A DNA stretch of 64,000 nt, taken from assembly GCF_900176305.1 (NCBI RefSeq), contig NZ_FWXH01000007.1, forward strand, positions 106,022-170,021. Reading direction: 5' to 3'. The DNA comes from Clostridium acidisoli DSM 12555. GTDB taxonomy: Bacteria > Bacillota > Clostridia > Clostridiales > Clostridiaceae. The position numbers were made by a program, and so were the translations under genes. Numbering within the stretch: the stretch's first letter is position 1; each line of letters begins with the position of its first letter. Below are positions 26,773 through 37,388 of the stretch, piece after piece. Under the pieces are notes generated by a model that was not told where the DNA came from, ran no database searches, and saw only the letters and a list, made by a program, of their open reading frames with translations.

Positions 26773-27696
26773 ATGTTAAAAGGAAAAAGTCTAATTGATC
26801 CTATGGATTTTAGCATTGATGAATTAGAAGAAATTTTTAAATTAGCAGATGATATAATAGAAAATCCAGAGCAATATAGCAAAATAGCTTTTGGTAAAAT
26901 ATTAGCAACACTTTTCTACGAACCAAGTACAAGAACCAGATTTAGTTTTGAAACTGCTATGTTAAGACTTGGTGGTCAAATTGTTGGTTTTTCAGAACCA
27001 AATTCAACCTCAGTTTCTAAAGGTGAAACCGTAGCAGATACAATAAGAGTTGTGGGATGTTATGCAGATATAATAGCTATGAGGCATCCAAAAGAAGGGG
27101 CACCTAAAATTGCTGCTATGTATTCAGAGGTACCAATAATAAATGCTGGAGATGGTGGACATCAACATCCAACTCAGACGTTAACTGATCTTTTAACCAT
27201 AAGAAAAATTAAAGGGAATCTTAATAATTCAACAATTGGTATATGTGGTGATCTTAAGTTTGGTAGAACTGTTCATTCACTTATAAAAGCACTTTCAAGA
27301 TATAAGAATAATAAATTTATACTAATCTCACCTAATGAATTGAAAATCCCAAATTATATTAAGAAGGAAATACTTGAAAAAAACAATATTGATTTTGTAG
27401 AGGCAAAGAAATTAGAAGATGTCATTGAAAATCTAGACATTTTATATATGACGAGAGTTCAGAAAGAAAGATTTTTTAACGAAGAAGACTACATAAGGCT
27501 TAAGGATAGCTATATTCTTGATAAGGAAAAACTTGAACTTGCAAAAAAAGATATGATAATTCTTCATCCTTTACCAAGAGTAAATGAAATTGATTATGAA
27601 GTAGATGAAGATGAAAGAGCTTGTTATTTTAAGCAAGCTAAGTTCGGAATGTACGTTCGAATGGCATTAATGGCAAAACTTTTGGGGGTGGTTTAA
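26773..27696 (+). CDS. pyrB: Aspartate carbamoyltransferase catalytic chain
   Basis: 307 residues, standard length. The carbamoyl-phosphate site is [20 protein letters not shown], with [18 protein letters not shown] and the C-terminal [11 protein letters not shown]. It makes carbamoyl-aspartate, the committed step of pyrimidine synthesis. The stop overlaps the pyrI ATG by one base, so catalytic and regulatory chains are co-translated. Controlled by the two PyrR loops upstream. Confidence 0.97.
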   Translation: MLKGKSLIDPMDFSIDELEEIFKLADDIIENPEQYSKIAFGKILATLFYEPSTRTRFSFETAMLRLGGQIVGFSEPNSTSVSKGETVADTIRVVGCYADIIAMRHPKEGAPKIAAMYSEVPIINAGDGGHQHPTQTLTDLLTIRKIKGNLNNSTIGICGDLKFGRTVHSLIKALSRYKNNKFILISPNELKIPNYIKKEILEKNNIDFVEAKKLEDVIENLDILYMTRVQKERFFNEEDYIRLKDSYILDKEKLELAKKDMIILHPLPRVNEIDYEVDEDERACYFKQAKFGMYVRMALMAKLLGVV

Positions 27697-28118
27697 TGAT
27701 TACTATAAACAGTATAAAGAATGGAATAGTAATAGATCACATTCAGGCCGGACATGGAATAAAGATTTATAATTATTTAAATCTTCAAGACGCTGATTTT
27801 CCAACAGCTTTAATTATGAATGTAAATAGTACAAAAAATGCAAAAAAAGACATAATAAAAATTGAAAATGTTATTGATTTAGATTTTAAAATGCTTGGAC
27901 TTTTAGATCATAATATTACAGTTAATATAATTGAAAATGAGAGAATAAAAGAAAAGATTAAGCTAAGTCTTCCAGACAAGGTTGAAAATGTAATTAGGTG
28001 CAAAAACCCAAGGTGTATTACTTCTGTTGAATTATATGTACCGCATATATTTAATCTAGTAGATGCGGAAAAAGGCGAATATAGATGCGAATATTGTGAT
28101 GAAATAGTTACGATATAA
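27696..28118 (+). CDS. pyrI: Aspartate carbamoyltransferase regulatory chain
   Basis: 140 residues. An N-terminal nucleotide-binding domain is followed by a Zn domain with ligands in CKNPRC and CEYC. It gives allosteric control by nucleotides when assembled with PyrB into a class B ATCase. Its presence beside PyrR control means the pathway has both enzyme-level and RNA-level feedback. Confidence 0.95.
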   Translation: MITINSIKNGIVIDHIQAGHGIKIYNYLNLQDADFPTALIMNVNSTKNAKKDIIKIENVIDLDFKMLGLLDHNITVNIIENERIKEKIKLSLPDKVENVIRCKNPRCITSVELYVPHIFNLVDAEKGEYRCEYCDEIVTI

Positions 28119-28130
28119 GGGGGAGTCAGT

Positions 28131-29315
28131 TTGGAACTTTTAATAAAGAATGGTACCGTAGTTGATTTTTCAAAAAGTTTTAATGGTGATATATATATTA
28201 GAGATGGAATAATTGAAGAAATAGGAACAAATTTGAAAAAATCTTGTGAAACTATAGATGCAAAAGGAAAGACTGTTATGCCAGCTTTCATAGATTTACA
28301 TAGTCACTTTAGAGATCCAGGGTTAACTTATAAGGAAGATATTGAAAGTGGAAGTAAAGCAGCAGTTAGAGGTGGGTACACAACTGTAAACCTTATGGGA
28401 AATACAAAACCTGTATGTAGTAACATGGACATTGTAAGATATGTTGAAGAAAAAGCAGACAAACTTGGACTTGTAAAAGCAAATCAAACTGTAAGTATCA
28501 CAAGAGATTTAGAAGGTAAAGACATAAGTCATTTAGAAGATTTAGATGACAGTGTAAAATGTATTTCTGATGATGGCAAAGGAGTATGCAGCAGTGAAAA
28601 TATGCTAAAGGCAATGAAAATAGCAAAAAAGAGAAATTGGGTTGTTATGTCTCATGCAGAAGATATGGAAGTAAGTTATATAAGTACGAGACTTTCAGAA
28701 AATCTAATGACTGTAAGAGACCTTGAATTGGCAAAATTTACTGGAGCACATTTACACTTATGCCATGTAAGCACGAAGGAAGCCATTAAAGCAATAAAAA
28801 ATGCAAAAGATGAAGGATATGATATAACTTGTGAAGTAACTCCTCATCATATATGTTTAACAGGAGAAGATAGATATAAGGTAAATCCACCACTTAGAGA
28901 AGAAGAAGACAGGCAAAAACTTATAAAGGCAATTAAAGATGGATACGTAGATGCTATAGGAACAGATCATGCACCTCATACAAAAGAAGATAAAAAAAAT
29001 GGAGCTTGCGGAATATCAGGAATAGAAACATCTTTTTCAATATGTTATACAGAGCTTGTTAAGAAAGAAAATATAAGTTTAAAAAAACTTTCTGAAATAA
29101 TGTCCAAAACTCCAGCAGAAATTTTGAAACTAAAAAAAGGTAAGATAGAACCTGGATATGATGGTGATGTTGTAATTTTAGATTTAGAAACAAAATATAA
29201 GGTAGACCATAATGACTTTTTATCAAAAGGTAAAAACACATGTTTTGATGGAATGGAACTATATGGTGTTGTTCTTAAAACAATAAAAAAAGGTAAAGTT
29301 GTTTATAATATATAA
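28131..29315 (+). CDS. pyrC: Dihydroorotase
   Basis: 394 residues starting at TTG after AAGGGGGAG. Zn-binding HSHFRDPG, then the metal-ligand His residues in VMSHAED and LHLCHVS, and GTDHAPHTKEDK near the C-terminus place it in the class I amidohydrolase dihydroorotases. It closes carbamoyl-aspartate to dihydroorotate. Gap to pyrI is 12 bp. Confidence 0.95.
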   Translation: MELLIKNGTVVDFSKSFNGDIYIRDGIIEEIGTNLKKSCETIDAKGKTVMPAFIDLHSHFRDPGLTYKEDIESGSKAAVRGGYTTVNLMGNTKPVCSNMDIVRYVEEKADKLGLVKANQTVSITRDLEGKDISHLEDLDDSVKCISDDGKGVCSSENMLKAMKIAKKRNWVVMSHAEDMEVSYISTRLSENLMTVRDLELAKFTGAHLHLCHVSTKEAIKAIKNAKDEGYDITCEVTPHHICLTGEDRYKVNPPLREEEDRQKLIKAIKDGYVDAIGTDHAPHTKEDKKNGACGISGIETSFSICYTELVKKENISLKKLSEIMSKTPAEILKLKKGKIEPGYDGDVVILDLETKYKVDHNDFLSKGKNTCFDGMELYGVVLKTIKKGKVVYNI

Positions 29316-29329
29316 GAGGAGTTTTTAAT

Positions 29330-30190
29330 ATGATTATAGATAAGTTGTATGAAAGTGTTAAGGAAAAAGGACATGTATGTTTAGGACTAGATACAGACCT
29401 AAGCTATTTACCAGAGGATTTTTTCAAAGGTTATGAAAATATAGAAGATGCACTATTCAATTTTAATAAAAAAATTATAGATGAAACTCTTGATGTAGTT
29501 GCTTGCTATAAAGTTCAAATAGCATATTATGAGGCATATGGATTAAAGGGACTTGCTGCATATAAAAGAACTCTAGAGTATTTAAAAGATAAAAAGGCTA
29601 TAGCAATTGCAGATATAAAAAGAGGAGACATAGCAAAAACTGCCGAAATGTATGCAAAAGCACATTTTGAGGGAGACTTTGAAAGTGATTTTATAACATT
29701 AAATCCATATATGGGTTTTGATAGTGTTGAGCCATACCTTCCATACGTAAAAAATAAAGAAAAAGGTGTGTTTGTTCTTTTAAGGACTTCTAATGAGGGC
29801 TCTAAGGATATTCAATATATAAGTACATGTGAAAATCAAAGAGTTTATGATTTTGTTGGAGAAAAACTTAAGGATATGGGAAATGACTTTTTAGGTGAGA
29901 GTGGCTACAGTTCAATTGGAGCGGTTGTAGGGTGTACAACTGGATTTGAAGGTAAAGAAATGAGAAATAAACTTTCATCTACATTTTTCTTAATACCAGG
30001 TTATGGAGCTCAAGGTGGTACAGCAGAAGAAGTTGCTAGTTATTTAACACTTGGTAATGGTGGGATAGTTAATTCCTCAAGGGGAATATTACTTGCTTAT
30101 AAAAAAGAGGAAGATGGAGAAACACATTTTGAAAGATATGCAAGAAAAGCAGCTATATTAATGAGAGATGATATTCTAAAACATATTTAA
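29330..30190 (+). CDS. pyrF: Orotidine-5'-phosphate decarboxylase (type 2)
   Basis: 286 residues, the longer PyrF type 2. VCLGLDTDLSYLP near the N-terminus, the catalytic IADIKRGDIAKTA, and LIPGYGAQGGTAEE are characteristic. It converts OMP to UMP, the signal read by PyrR. Start after AAGAGGAG, within the pyr operon. Confidence 0.95.
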   Translation: MIIDKLYESVKEKGHVCLGLDTDLSYLPEDFFKGYENIEDALFNFNKKIIDETLDVVACYKVQIAYYEAYGLKGLAAYKRTLEYLKDKKAIAIADIKRGDIAKTAEMYAKAHFEGDFESDFITLNPYMGFDSVEPYLPYVKNKEKGVFVLLRTSNEGSKDIQYISTCENQRVYDFVGEKLKDMGNDFLGESGYSSIGAVVGCTTGFEGKEMRNKLSSTFFLIPGYGAQGGTAEEVASYLTLGNGGIVNSSRGILLAYKKEEDGETHFERYARKAAILMRDDILKHI

Positions 30191-30206
30191 ATTATGGAGG
30201 AAACCT

Positions 30207-30947
30207 ATGAGCGAACAATATTCAGTGGAAAAGGTATATAGCAATACTAAAGTAGATGATGATATATATGAAATAACAATTAAAGGCGATTTTTTGGGTA
30301 AACCTGGACAATTTTATATGCTTAGGGCTTGGGATAAAGAGCCAACACTTTCTAGACCTATAAGTATAAATAATATTGATGAAGATAAAATAAGTTTTTT
30401 ATATAGAGTTTTTGGAAGAGGCACTGAAATTTTATCAAAGCTTAAAAGTGGTGATGAAATAAAACTTACCGGTCCTCTAGGAAATGGGTTTGATACACAA
30501 AATATCAAAGGTAAAGTTGCTATAGTTGCAGGTGGGATAGGAATTGCACCAATGAGATATCTTATAAATAAACTTACGGATTGTAGTGTAGACTTATATG
30601 CAGGATTTAAAAACAAGAGCAAAACTGTGGATAATGTGGAAAAATATGTTAATAACTTATTTTTATCCACAGAAGTTGGAGATGTTGGTCATAAAGGATA
30701 CGTCACAGATTTGTTAAAGCCAGAGAAATATGATGTTGTAATTTGTTGTGGACCAGAGATAATGATGACAAAAGCTATAAAATTATGCGAAGAAAAGAAT
30801 GTCAAAGTTTACGTATCTATGGAAAATAGAATGGCTTGTGGTATAGGTGCTTGTCTTGTTTGCACTTGTAAAACAAAGGATGGAAGAAAAAGGTCATGTA
30901 AAGAAGGACCTGTTTTTTTAGGTGAGGAGCTGATAATAAATGACTAA
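30207..30947 (+). CDS. pyrK: Dihydroorotate dehydrogenase B, electron-transfer subunit
   Basis: 246 residues: FAD domain with RPISI and GPLGNGF, an NAD-binding part ([13 protein letters not shown]), and a C-terminal [2Fe-2S] cluster with Cys in [13 protein letters not shown] and SCKEG. It passes electrons from PyrD to NAD+. It overlaps pyrD by 8 bp, as expected for subunits made in equal amounts. Confidence 0.96.
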   Translation: MSEQYSVEKVYSNTKVDDDIYEITIKGDFLGKPGQFYMLRAWDKEPTLSRPISINNIDEDKISFLYRVFGRGTEILSKLKSGDEIKLTGPLGNGFDTQNIKGKVAIVAGGIGIAPMRYLINKLTDCSVDLYAGFKNKSKTVDNVEKYVNNLFLSTEVGDVGHKGYVTDLLKPEKYDVVICCGPEIMMTKAIKLCEEKNVKVYVSMENRMACGIGACLVCTCKTKDGRKRSCKEGPVFLGEELIIND

Positions 30948-31836
30948 AGTTAATATTTGTGGGGTTGAATTTAAAAATCCTGTGATAGCGGCTTCTGGAA
31001 CTTTTGGTTTCGGCAACGAATATAATAATTATTTTGATGTAGGTAAACTTGGCGGGATTTCATCAAAAGGATTAACCATAAATCCTAAAGAAGGTAATGA
31101 CGGTATAAGAATTTATGAAGTAGACGGCGGCATTATGAATAGCGTAGGATTACAAAATCCTGGTGTAAAAACTTTTATAGATGATGAACTACCTATGATG
31201 AAAAAATTTGGAACTGTAGTAATTGCAAACTTAGGTGGAGGTTGTCAGGAAGATTACGAAAAGGGAATAGAACTTCTAGATAAAACTGATGTTGATATAA
31301 TAGAACTTAATATATCTTGTCCAAATGTAAAACATGGAGGAATGGCTTTTGGGATAAAGTCCGAAGTTGCATATGATATTGTAAGGAGTGTTAGGAAATA
31401 TTCGAAGAAGCCACTTATGGTAAAACTTTCTCCTAATGCTGAGGATATTGTAGATATGGCAGTAAAATGTACAGAGGCAGGGGCAGATTCTATATCGCTT
31501 GTAAATACATTTAAAGCCATGGCTATAGATATTAATAAGAGGAAACCAGTTTTTAACAATATTACGGCGGGACTTTCTGGTGCAGGAATAAAACCTTTAG
31601 CACTTAGGATGGTGTATGAAGTTTCTAAAGCAGTAAATGTTCCAATAGTTGGGATGGGTGGTATAATGAATGGAAAAGATGCCATAGAGTTTATTATGGC
31701 AGGAGCCACAGCAATTCAAGTTGGAACTGCGAATTTCATTAAACCTGATATTTGTCTTGATATAATAAGAGATATTGAAGATTTTATGAAAAATCAAGGA
31801 ATAAAAGATTTATCAGAAATAACGGGAGTGATATAG
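30940..31836 (+). CDS. pyrD: Dihydroorotate dehydrogenase B, catalytic subunit
   Basis: 298 residues, class 1B. FMN site with [12 protein letters not shown] and SKGLT, catalytic Cys in [13 protein letters not shown], and phosphate-binding [19 protein letters not shown]. It oxidises dihydroorotate to orotate with PyrK as partner. The stop codon overlaps the GTG just before the pyrE ATG. Confidence 0.96.
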   Translation: MTKVNICGVEFKNPVIAASGTFGFGNEYNNYFDVGKLGGISSKGLTINPKEGNDGIRIYEVDGGIMNSVGLQNPGVKTFIDDELPMMKKFGTVVIANLGGGCQEDYEKGIELLDKTDVDIIELNISCPNVKHGGMAFGIKSEVAYDIVRSVRKYSKKPLMVKLSPNAEDIVDMAVKCTEAGADSISLVNTFKAMAIDINKRKPVFNNITAGLSGAGIKPLALRMVYEVSKAVNVPIVGMGGIMNGKDAIEFIMAGATAIQVGTANFIKPDICLDIIRDIEDFMKNQGIKDLSEITGVI

Positions 31837-31838
31837 TG

Positions 31839-32513
31839 ATGGAACAATATAAAAAAGATTTTATTGAATTTATGGTAGATTGCGGAGTTCTAACCTTTGG
31901 AGATTTTACAACTAAAAGCGGAAGAAAAACACCATTCTTTGTTAATACGGGAAATTATAAAACTGGAAGACAACTTAGCAAATTGGGAGAATTTTATGCT
32001 AAGGCTATTAAAGAAAACTTTGGTAGTGATTTTAATATATTGTTCGGACCAGCATATAAAGGAATTCCACTTAGTGTAACTACGTCTATTTCATTAAACA
32101 ATATATATGACATTAATGTAGGTTATTGTTCAAATAGGAAAGAAGTAAAAGATCATGGTGACACGGGAATACTTCTTGGAAGCAAAATTAAGTCTGGAGA
32201 TAAAGTAGTTATAATTGAAGATGTAACTACTGCAGGCACTTCAATACATGAGACAATGCCAATTATAAAAATTCAGGGAGATGTAGATGTAATTGGTCTA
32301 ATAATTTCTGTAGATAGAATGGAAAAGGGAAAAGGAACAAAGTCAGCTTTAAGTGAAATTAAAGAAGAGTTTGGTATGAAAACTTGTGCAATAGTTACAA
32401 TGGAAGATGTAGTAGCGCACCTTTATAATAAAGAAATAAATGGAAAAATTACAATAAATGATGAAATGAAGAAAAAAATAGAAGAATATTATGAGGTTTA
32501 TGGGGTAAAATAA
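31839..32513 (+). CDS. pyrE: Orotate phosphoribosyltransferase
   Basis: 224 residues from the ATG at 31839 (a GTG at 31836 overlaps the pyrD stop). The PRPP-binding motif is VVIIEDVTTAGTSI; GPAYKGIPL and the flexible-loop CSNRKEVKDHGD are also present. It makes OMP from orotate and PRPP. Last gene of the pyrB-led unit. Confidence 0.95.
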   Translation: MEQYKKDFIEFMVDCGVLTFGDFTTKSGRKTPFFVNTGNYKTGRQLSKLGEFYAKAIKENFGSDFNILFGPAYKGIPLSVTTSISLNNIYDINVGYCSNRKEVKDHGDTGILLGSKIKSGDKVVIIEDVTTAGTSIHETMPIIKIQGDVDVIGLIISVDRMEKGKGTKSALSEIKEEFGMKTCAIVTMEDVVAHLYNKEINGKITINDEMKKKIEEYYEVYGVK

Positions 32514-32601
32514 AATTATAAATTGTAGAAACATTAAATAACATTTGATATTAGTGAGATAATAGTGTATTATTAAGTATAGAAAAATAAAAATGAATAT
32601 A

Positions 32602-32728
32602 ACCTTTAAATTTGGTCCTGTGAGGCTGAGAAGGTGATACGGTATATTAGTAAAAAGCAGCATAAGTATATGCATAGCTTTGTTTTCGTACGCAAGAGCC
32701 TTTCTCATAGGAGAAGGCTCTATTTTTT
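32602..32728 (+). promoter_or_regulatory. PyrR-dependent attenuator upstream of carA
   Basis: ACCTT (32602-32606) and AAGGT (32631-32635) enclose TTGGTCCTGTGAGGCTGAG, the best match of the three to the PyrR loop. A terminator follows at 32695-32728 (AGAGCCTT with AAGGCTCT, then ATTTTTT). The 351-bp gap otherwise contains only antiterminator sequence and AT-rich DNA before carA. Confidence 0.9.
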
Positions 32729-32864
32729 ATGCAAAAATCAGATATATGGGCTTAAATTGTATTTGACAGGTTGATAAGCAATATGATAATCTATGTATAA
32801 ATATAAATTCAATTGCATAAATATAAATTAATTTTATTTTAATATATTAGGAGAGGTGTATTTT

Positions 32865-33950
32865 ATGAAAGGCATATTATATTTAGAAGATGGAACAACA
32901 TACATTGGAAAAGGATTTGGTAAAATTGGAACATCCGTTGGAGAACTTGTGTTTAACACTTCTATGACAGGATATCAGGAAATACTTACAGATCCTTCGT
33001 ATGCAGGTCAGATAATTAATATGACATATCCTATGATTGGTAACTACGGAGTAAACAGCTATGAAAATGAATCTGAAAGAGTTTACGCTAAAGGATTCAT
33101 TGTAAAATCAGTATGTAACAATCCATCAAACTACATGAGTGAGATGAGTATAGATGATATGCTTAAAAAAATGAACATAGTTGGATTGTATGATGTAGAT
33201 ACAAGAGCTATAACTAAAAAAATAAGAAATTCAGGAGCAATGAAATGTATAATATCCAATAAAGAGTTTTCAATTGAAAAGTTAAAGGATATTATGGATG
33301 GAAAAAATATAAAAGAAAATTATGTTAAGATGGTTAGCACAAAGAAAATTAAGCACATTGAGGGAAGTCAATTTAAAGTTGCAGTTATGGATTTTGGTGC
33401 TAAGGGAAATATAATAGAAAATTTAAAACAAAGAAATTGTGATATAACAATATTCCCATTCAATGCAAGTTATAACGAAATTATGAGCATAAAGCCAGAT
33501 GGAGTTTTCCTAACTAATGGACCTGGAGACCCAAAGGATTTAGGTGATGTAGTTAAAACCGTTAAGAGTATTATAAATTCAATACCAACTTTTGGCATAT
33601 GCCTTGGACATCAAATGATAGCATTGGCAATAGGAGGAGATACTTATAAACTTAAATTTGGACATAGGGGTGGAAATCACGGCGTTTATGATATAGAAAG
33701 AGATAAAGCATATATAACCTCTCAAAACCATGGATATGCAGTGGACCCTAAAAGTGTTGAAAGCAAAGGTATGATAATTACACATAGAAATTTAAATGAT
33801 GATACGGTTGAAGGAATGAAACATAATTCACTCCCAGTATTTTCAGTTCAATTTCATCCAGAAGGAGCGCCTGGACCAACTGATACAGCTTATTTATTTG
33901 ATAAATTCATAACACTCATGGACAAAACTGTAAAAGAAGAAGCAATATAA
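32865..33950 (+). CDS. carA: Carbamoyl-phosphate synthase small (glutaminase) subunit
   Basis: 361 residues from the ATG at 32865, after TAGGAGAGG; a GTG at 32856 is too close to it. The class I glutaminase has catalytic Cys in FGICLGHQMIALA and His/Glu in VQFHPEGAPGP, with an N-terminal CPSase domain (FGKIGTSVGELVFNTSMTGY). It supplies ammonia to CarB. PyrR control upstream indicates a pyrimidine-specific enzyme. Confidence 0.96.
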   Translation: MKGILYLEDGTTYIGKGFGKIGTSVGELVFNTSMTGYQEILTDPSYAGQIINMTYPMIGNYGVNSYENESERVYAKGFIVKSVCNNPSNYMSEMSIDDMLKKMNIVGLYDVDTRAITKKIRNSGAMKCIISNKEFSIEKLKDIMDGKNIKENYVKMVSTKKIKHIEGSQFKVAVMDFGAKGNIIENLKQRNCDITIFPFNASYNEIMSIKPDGVFLTNGPGDPKDLGDVVKTVKSIINSIPTFGICLGHQMIALAIGGDTYKLKFGHRGGNHGVYDIERDKAYITSQNHGYAVDPKSVESKGMIITHRNLNDDTVEGMKHNSLPVFSVQFHPEGAPGPTDTAYLFDKFITLMDKTVKEEAI

Positions 33951-33984
33951 GATAAATAATACTAACGATATTGGAGGAATAAAA

Positions 33985-36900
33985 ATGCCTTTAGATAAAA
34001 CTATAAAAAAAGCTCTAATTATTGGTTCTGGTCCTATAATTATAGGTCAGGCAGCAGAATTTGATTATTCTGGTACTGAGGCTGCTAAAGCTATAAGAGA
34101 AGAAGGAATAAAGACAATACTTGTAAATAGCAATCCTGCAACAATTATGACAGATTATCATATTGCAGATAAAGTTTATATAGAGCCACTTACTGTAGAA
34201 GCTTTAGAAAAAATTATAGCAAAGGAAAAGCCAGATGGTATACTTGCTGGTTTTGGTGGTCAAACAGCCTTAAACTTAGCAATGAAGCTTAAGGACGAGG
34301 GAATATTAGAGAAATATAATGTTAGACTTTTAGGTGTTAACAGTGAAGCGATAAAAAAAGCAGAAGACAGAGAAGAATTTAAAAACTTAATGGAAGAAAT
34401 TGAAGAACCAATCCCTAAAAGCATAATAGCCACAAATGTTAAGGAATGTATAGAATTTGTAAACAAATATGGCTTTCCAGTTATTATAAGACCAGCATAT
34501 ACATTAGGTGGAACTGGTGGTGGTATAGCTTCAGATATGGATCAACTTTTAGAAATCTCAAAACGAGGAATAGAGATGAGTCCAATAAGTCAGATACTTT
34601 TAGAACAAAGTGTTGCTGGTTGGAAAGAAATTGAATATGAAGTGATCAGGGATGGAAAGGATAATTGCATAATAATTTGTAATATGGAAAATATTGATCC
34701 TGTAGGAATACATACAGGAGATAGTATTGTAGTAGCTCCCTCACAAACACTTAGAGATACCGAATACCAAATGCTTAGAAAAGCTGCAATAAAGATTATT
34801 AGAAACCTTAAAATTGAAGGTGGATGTAACATTCAATATGCACTTGATCCTAATAGTAATAATTATATAGTAATTGAAGTAAATCCAAGAGTTAGCCGTT
34901 CTAGTGCTTTAGCATCAAAAGCCGCAGGATATCCAATAGCTAAAATTGCTGCAAAAATAGCTATAGGATACAGTCTAGATGAACTTAAAAATTATGTAAC
35001 CAAAAATTCTAGTGCATGCTTTGAACCAGCACTGGACTATTGTGTTGTTAAAATACCTAAATGGCCTTTCAATAAATTTGATACAGCGCTTAGAACACTT
35101 GGCACTCAAATGAAAGCAACCGGAGAGGTAATGGCAATTGATAGAACGTTTAGCAGTGCACTTTTAAAGGCAGTTACTTCTCTAGAAGGAAAAATAGTTG
35201 GACTTAGACTTGAATATCTTGAGAGCCTTAATGTAGATGAACTAATAGAAAAAATAAAGATGCAGGATGATGAGAGAATATTTGCCATTGCTGAAGTTGT
35301 AAGAAAGGGCGTAACGTTAGAAGAAGTTCACAATATAACAAAAATAGATTATTGGTTTTTAAATAGCATTAAATCTATAGTTGATATGGAAGTTGATATT
35401 AGAGAAGAAGCTTCAAATGAAAATATTATAAAGGCAAAAAAAATGGGCTTTACAGTAAAAGAGATAAGCAGAATTTGTAAAAAAGATGAAGAAACCATAA
35501 GATATATACTGAAGGAGAATAATATAACACCTGTTTACAAGATGGTTGATACTTGTAGTGGAGAATTTGAAGCGGATACACCTTATTATTACTCATGTTA
35601 TGAAGACGAAGATGAGAACAAAATTTATGATGATAAAAAGATAATTGTTTTGGGTTCTGGGCCAATAAGAATAGGTCAAGGAATTGAATTCGACTATTGC
35701 TGCGTACATGGAGTTTGGGGTATAAAAGAAGCTGGTTATAAATCTATAATAATAAATAATAATCCTGAAACTGTAAGCACAGATTTTGATACAGCAGACA
35801 AACTGTATTTTGAATCTTTATATATAGATAATGTTTTAGATATAATTGAAAAAGAGAAACCATATGGAGTTATTGTTCAATTTGGAGGTCAAACTGCAAT
35901 TAATTTAGCAGGTAAGTTAAACGAAAAAAATGTAAATATACTTGGAACTTCCTTCGAATCAATAGACCTTGCAGAAGACAGAGAAAAATTTAGTAAACTT
36001 TTAAATGATATAGAAATACCACTTCCAGAAGGCGTTTCGGTAACGAATATGGAGGAAGCGTATAGAGCAGTAAATAAACTGAAATATCCAGTGATAGTAA
36101 GGCCTTCTTATGTTATAGGTGGTAGAGCAATGCAAGTTGTCCATGAGGATGCCACTCTAGAAAAATATATGAAAGATGCTGTAAATCTTTCAAAAGATTA
36201 TCCAGTACTTATTGATAGGTATGTAAGGGGAACTGAAATTGAAGTAGATGCTATTTCAGACGGAGAAGAAGTATTAATACCAGGAATAATGGAGCATGTG
36301 GAGAGAACTGGAGTACACTCAGGAGATAGTATAACTATGTATCCTACAAAAACTCTTTCAAATGAAGTTCTTGAAACACTTGAAAAAAGTACAAAAAAAA
36401 TAGCAAAAGCTTTAAATATAAAAGGACTTTTCAACATTCAATATGTATATGACGGAAAAGATGTATATGTAATTGAAGTAAATCCAAGAGCATCTAGAAC
36501 AGTACCAATATTAAGTAAGGTTACAGGTGTCCAAATGGTAAAACTTGCAGTAGATGTAATGCTTGGGGGCAAGGTAAAGGATTTTGGGTATGGTACTGGA
36601 ATTATTAAAGATCACAAATTATTTGCAGTAAAGGTACCAGTGTTTTCCAACGAAAAACTTGTAGATGTAGATACATACCTCGGACCAGAAATGAAATCTA
36701 CCGGAGAAGTTTTAGGAGTAGGCAAAGATTTTCCTTCAGCAATATACAAAGGATTTTGTGGAGCAAATTATGTAATACCAACAGAAGGAAATATATATGT
36801 TGCACTAAAGGATTTAGATAAAGAAGAAGGAATCGAAACTATAAAGAGATACGTAGAACTTGGTTTTAATATATATGCATCTTCTGAAACAGGCAAGCAT

Positions 36901-37179
36901 ATAAAGAAAAATGGGCTCCATTGCGAAATATTGGAAATTGAAGATGTAATTAATAACTTAGGCGATGGAAACATTAAATTTATTATAAACTCACCTACAA
37001 AGGGGAATAAATTAGAAACTTTAGGATTTAGACTTAGAAGAAAAGCAGCAGAACACAGAATACCAGTTTTTACATGTATAGATACAGCTAGCATATTCTT
37101 AACTGCTGTAGAATATAAAAAATCTAACAAAGAAGTTGCTTATAGTCCTATGAATGATTATTTTAAAGACAATAAATAA
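33985..37179 (+). CDS. carB: Carbamoyl-phosphate synthase large subunit
   Basis: 1064 residues, full length, built of two homologous ATP-grasp halves. Each half starts with a GSGPI motif (IIGSGPIIIGQAAEFDYSG and VLGSGPIRIGQGIEFDY), and RPAYTLGGTGGG and RPSYVIGGRAMQVV mark the ATP sites. The C-terminal part (about residues 930-1064) is the MGS-like allosteric domain. It forms carbamoyl phosphate for PyrB and is co-transcribed with carA. Confidence 0.97.
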   Translation: MPLDKTIKKALIIGSGPIIIGQAAEFDYSGTEAAKAIREEGIKTILVNSNPATIMTDYHIADKVYIEPLTVEALEKIIAKEKPDGILAGFGGQTALNLAMKLKDEGILEKYNVRLLGVNSEAIKKAEDREEFKNLMEEIEEPIPKSIIATNVKECIEFVNKYGFPVIIRPAYTLGGTGGGIASDMDQLLEISKRGIEMSPISQILLEQSVAGWKEIEYEVIRDGKDNCIIICNMENIDPVGIHTGDSIVVAPSQTLRDTEYQMLRKAAIKIIRNLKIEGGCNIQYALDPNSNNYIVIEVNPRVSRSSALASKAAGYPIAKIAAKIAIGYSLDELKNYVTKNSSACFEPALDYCVVKIPKWPFNKFDTALRTLGTQMKATGEVMAIDRTFSSALLKAVTSLEGKIVGLRLEYLESLNVDELIEKIKMQDDERIFAIAEVVRKGVTLEEVHNITKIDYWFLNSIKSIVDMEVDIREEASNENIIKAKKMGFTVKEISRICKKDEETIRYILKENNITPVYKMVDTCSGEFEADTPYYYSCYEDEDENKIYDDKKIIVLGSGPIRIGQGIEFDYCCVHGVWGIKEAGYKSIIINNNPETVSTDFDTADKLYFESLYIDNVLDIIEKEKPYGVIVQFGGQTAINLAGKLNEKNVNILGTSFESIDLAEDREKFSKLLNDIEIPLPEGVSVTNMEEAYRAVNKLKYPVIVRPSYVIGGRAMQVVHEDATLEKYMKDAVNLSKDYPVLIDRYVRGTEIEVDAISDGEEVLIPGIMEHVERTGVHSGDSITMYPTKTLSNEVLETLEKSTKKIAKALNIKGLFNIQYVYDGKDVYVIEVNPRASRTVPILSKVTGVQMVKLAVDVMLGGKVKDFGYGTGIIKDHKLFAVKVPVFSNEKLVDVDTYLGPEMKSTGEVLGVGKDFPSAIYKGFCGANYVIPTEGNIYVALKDLDKEEGIETIKRYVELGFNIYASSETGKHIKKNGLHCEILEIEDVINNLGDGNIKFIINSPTKGNKLETLGFRLRRKAAEHRIPVFTCIDTASIFLTAVEYKKSNKEVAYSPMNDYFKDNK

Positions 37180-37226
37180 GACTTACAATTTATTTAAGCT
37201 CTTCAGAGTGTTCATGTTATAATATA

Positions 37227-37275
37227 GATAAAATACTTTTAAAGTTTTAACTTAAAGTATTTTATCTATTTTTTT
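37227..37275 (+). terminator. Terminator of carAB
   Basis: GATAAAATACTTT pairs with AAAGTATTTTATC, followed by TATTTTTTT. Confidence 0.8.
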
Positions 37276-37286
37276 GTAAACATAAA

Positions 37287-37351
37287 ATTCATTATTAAAT
37301 TTTTTTACAATGAGTTATAATAAAGTAAGAGTCTTACGGATGGTAGCGAAT
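37287..37351 (+). promoter_or_regulatory. Leader element sharing a motif with the ctc leader
   Basis: TACGGATGGTAGCGA (37335-37349) matches 14 of 15 bases of 6952-6966. ATTCATTA (37287-37294) can pair with TAGCGAAT (37344-37351) with the same A-C mismatch as in ctc, and GTAAG/CTTAC forms a hairpin just before the motif. A TATAAT at 37316-37321 could instead make this the start of a short leader. Confidence 0.4.
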
Positions 37352-37388
37352 GGCCAAATATTAAAAAATGAATTAAGGAGGGTTTCAA

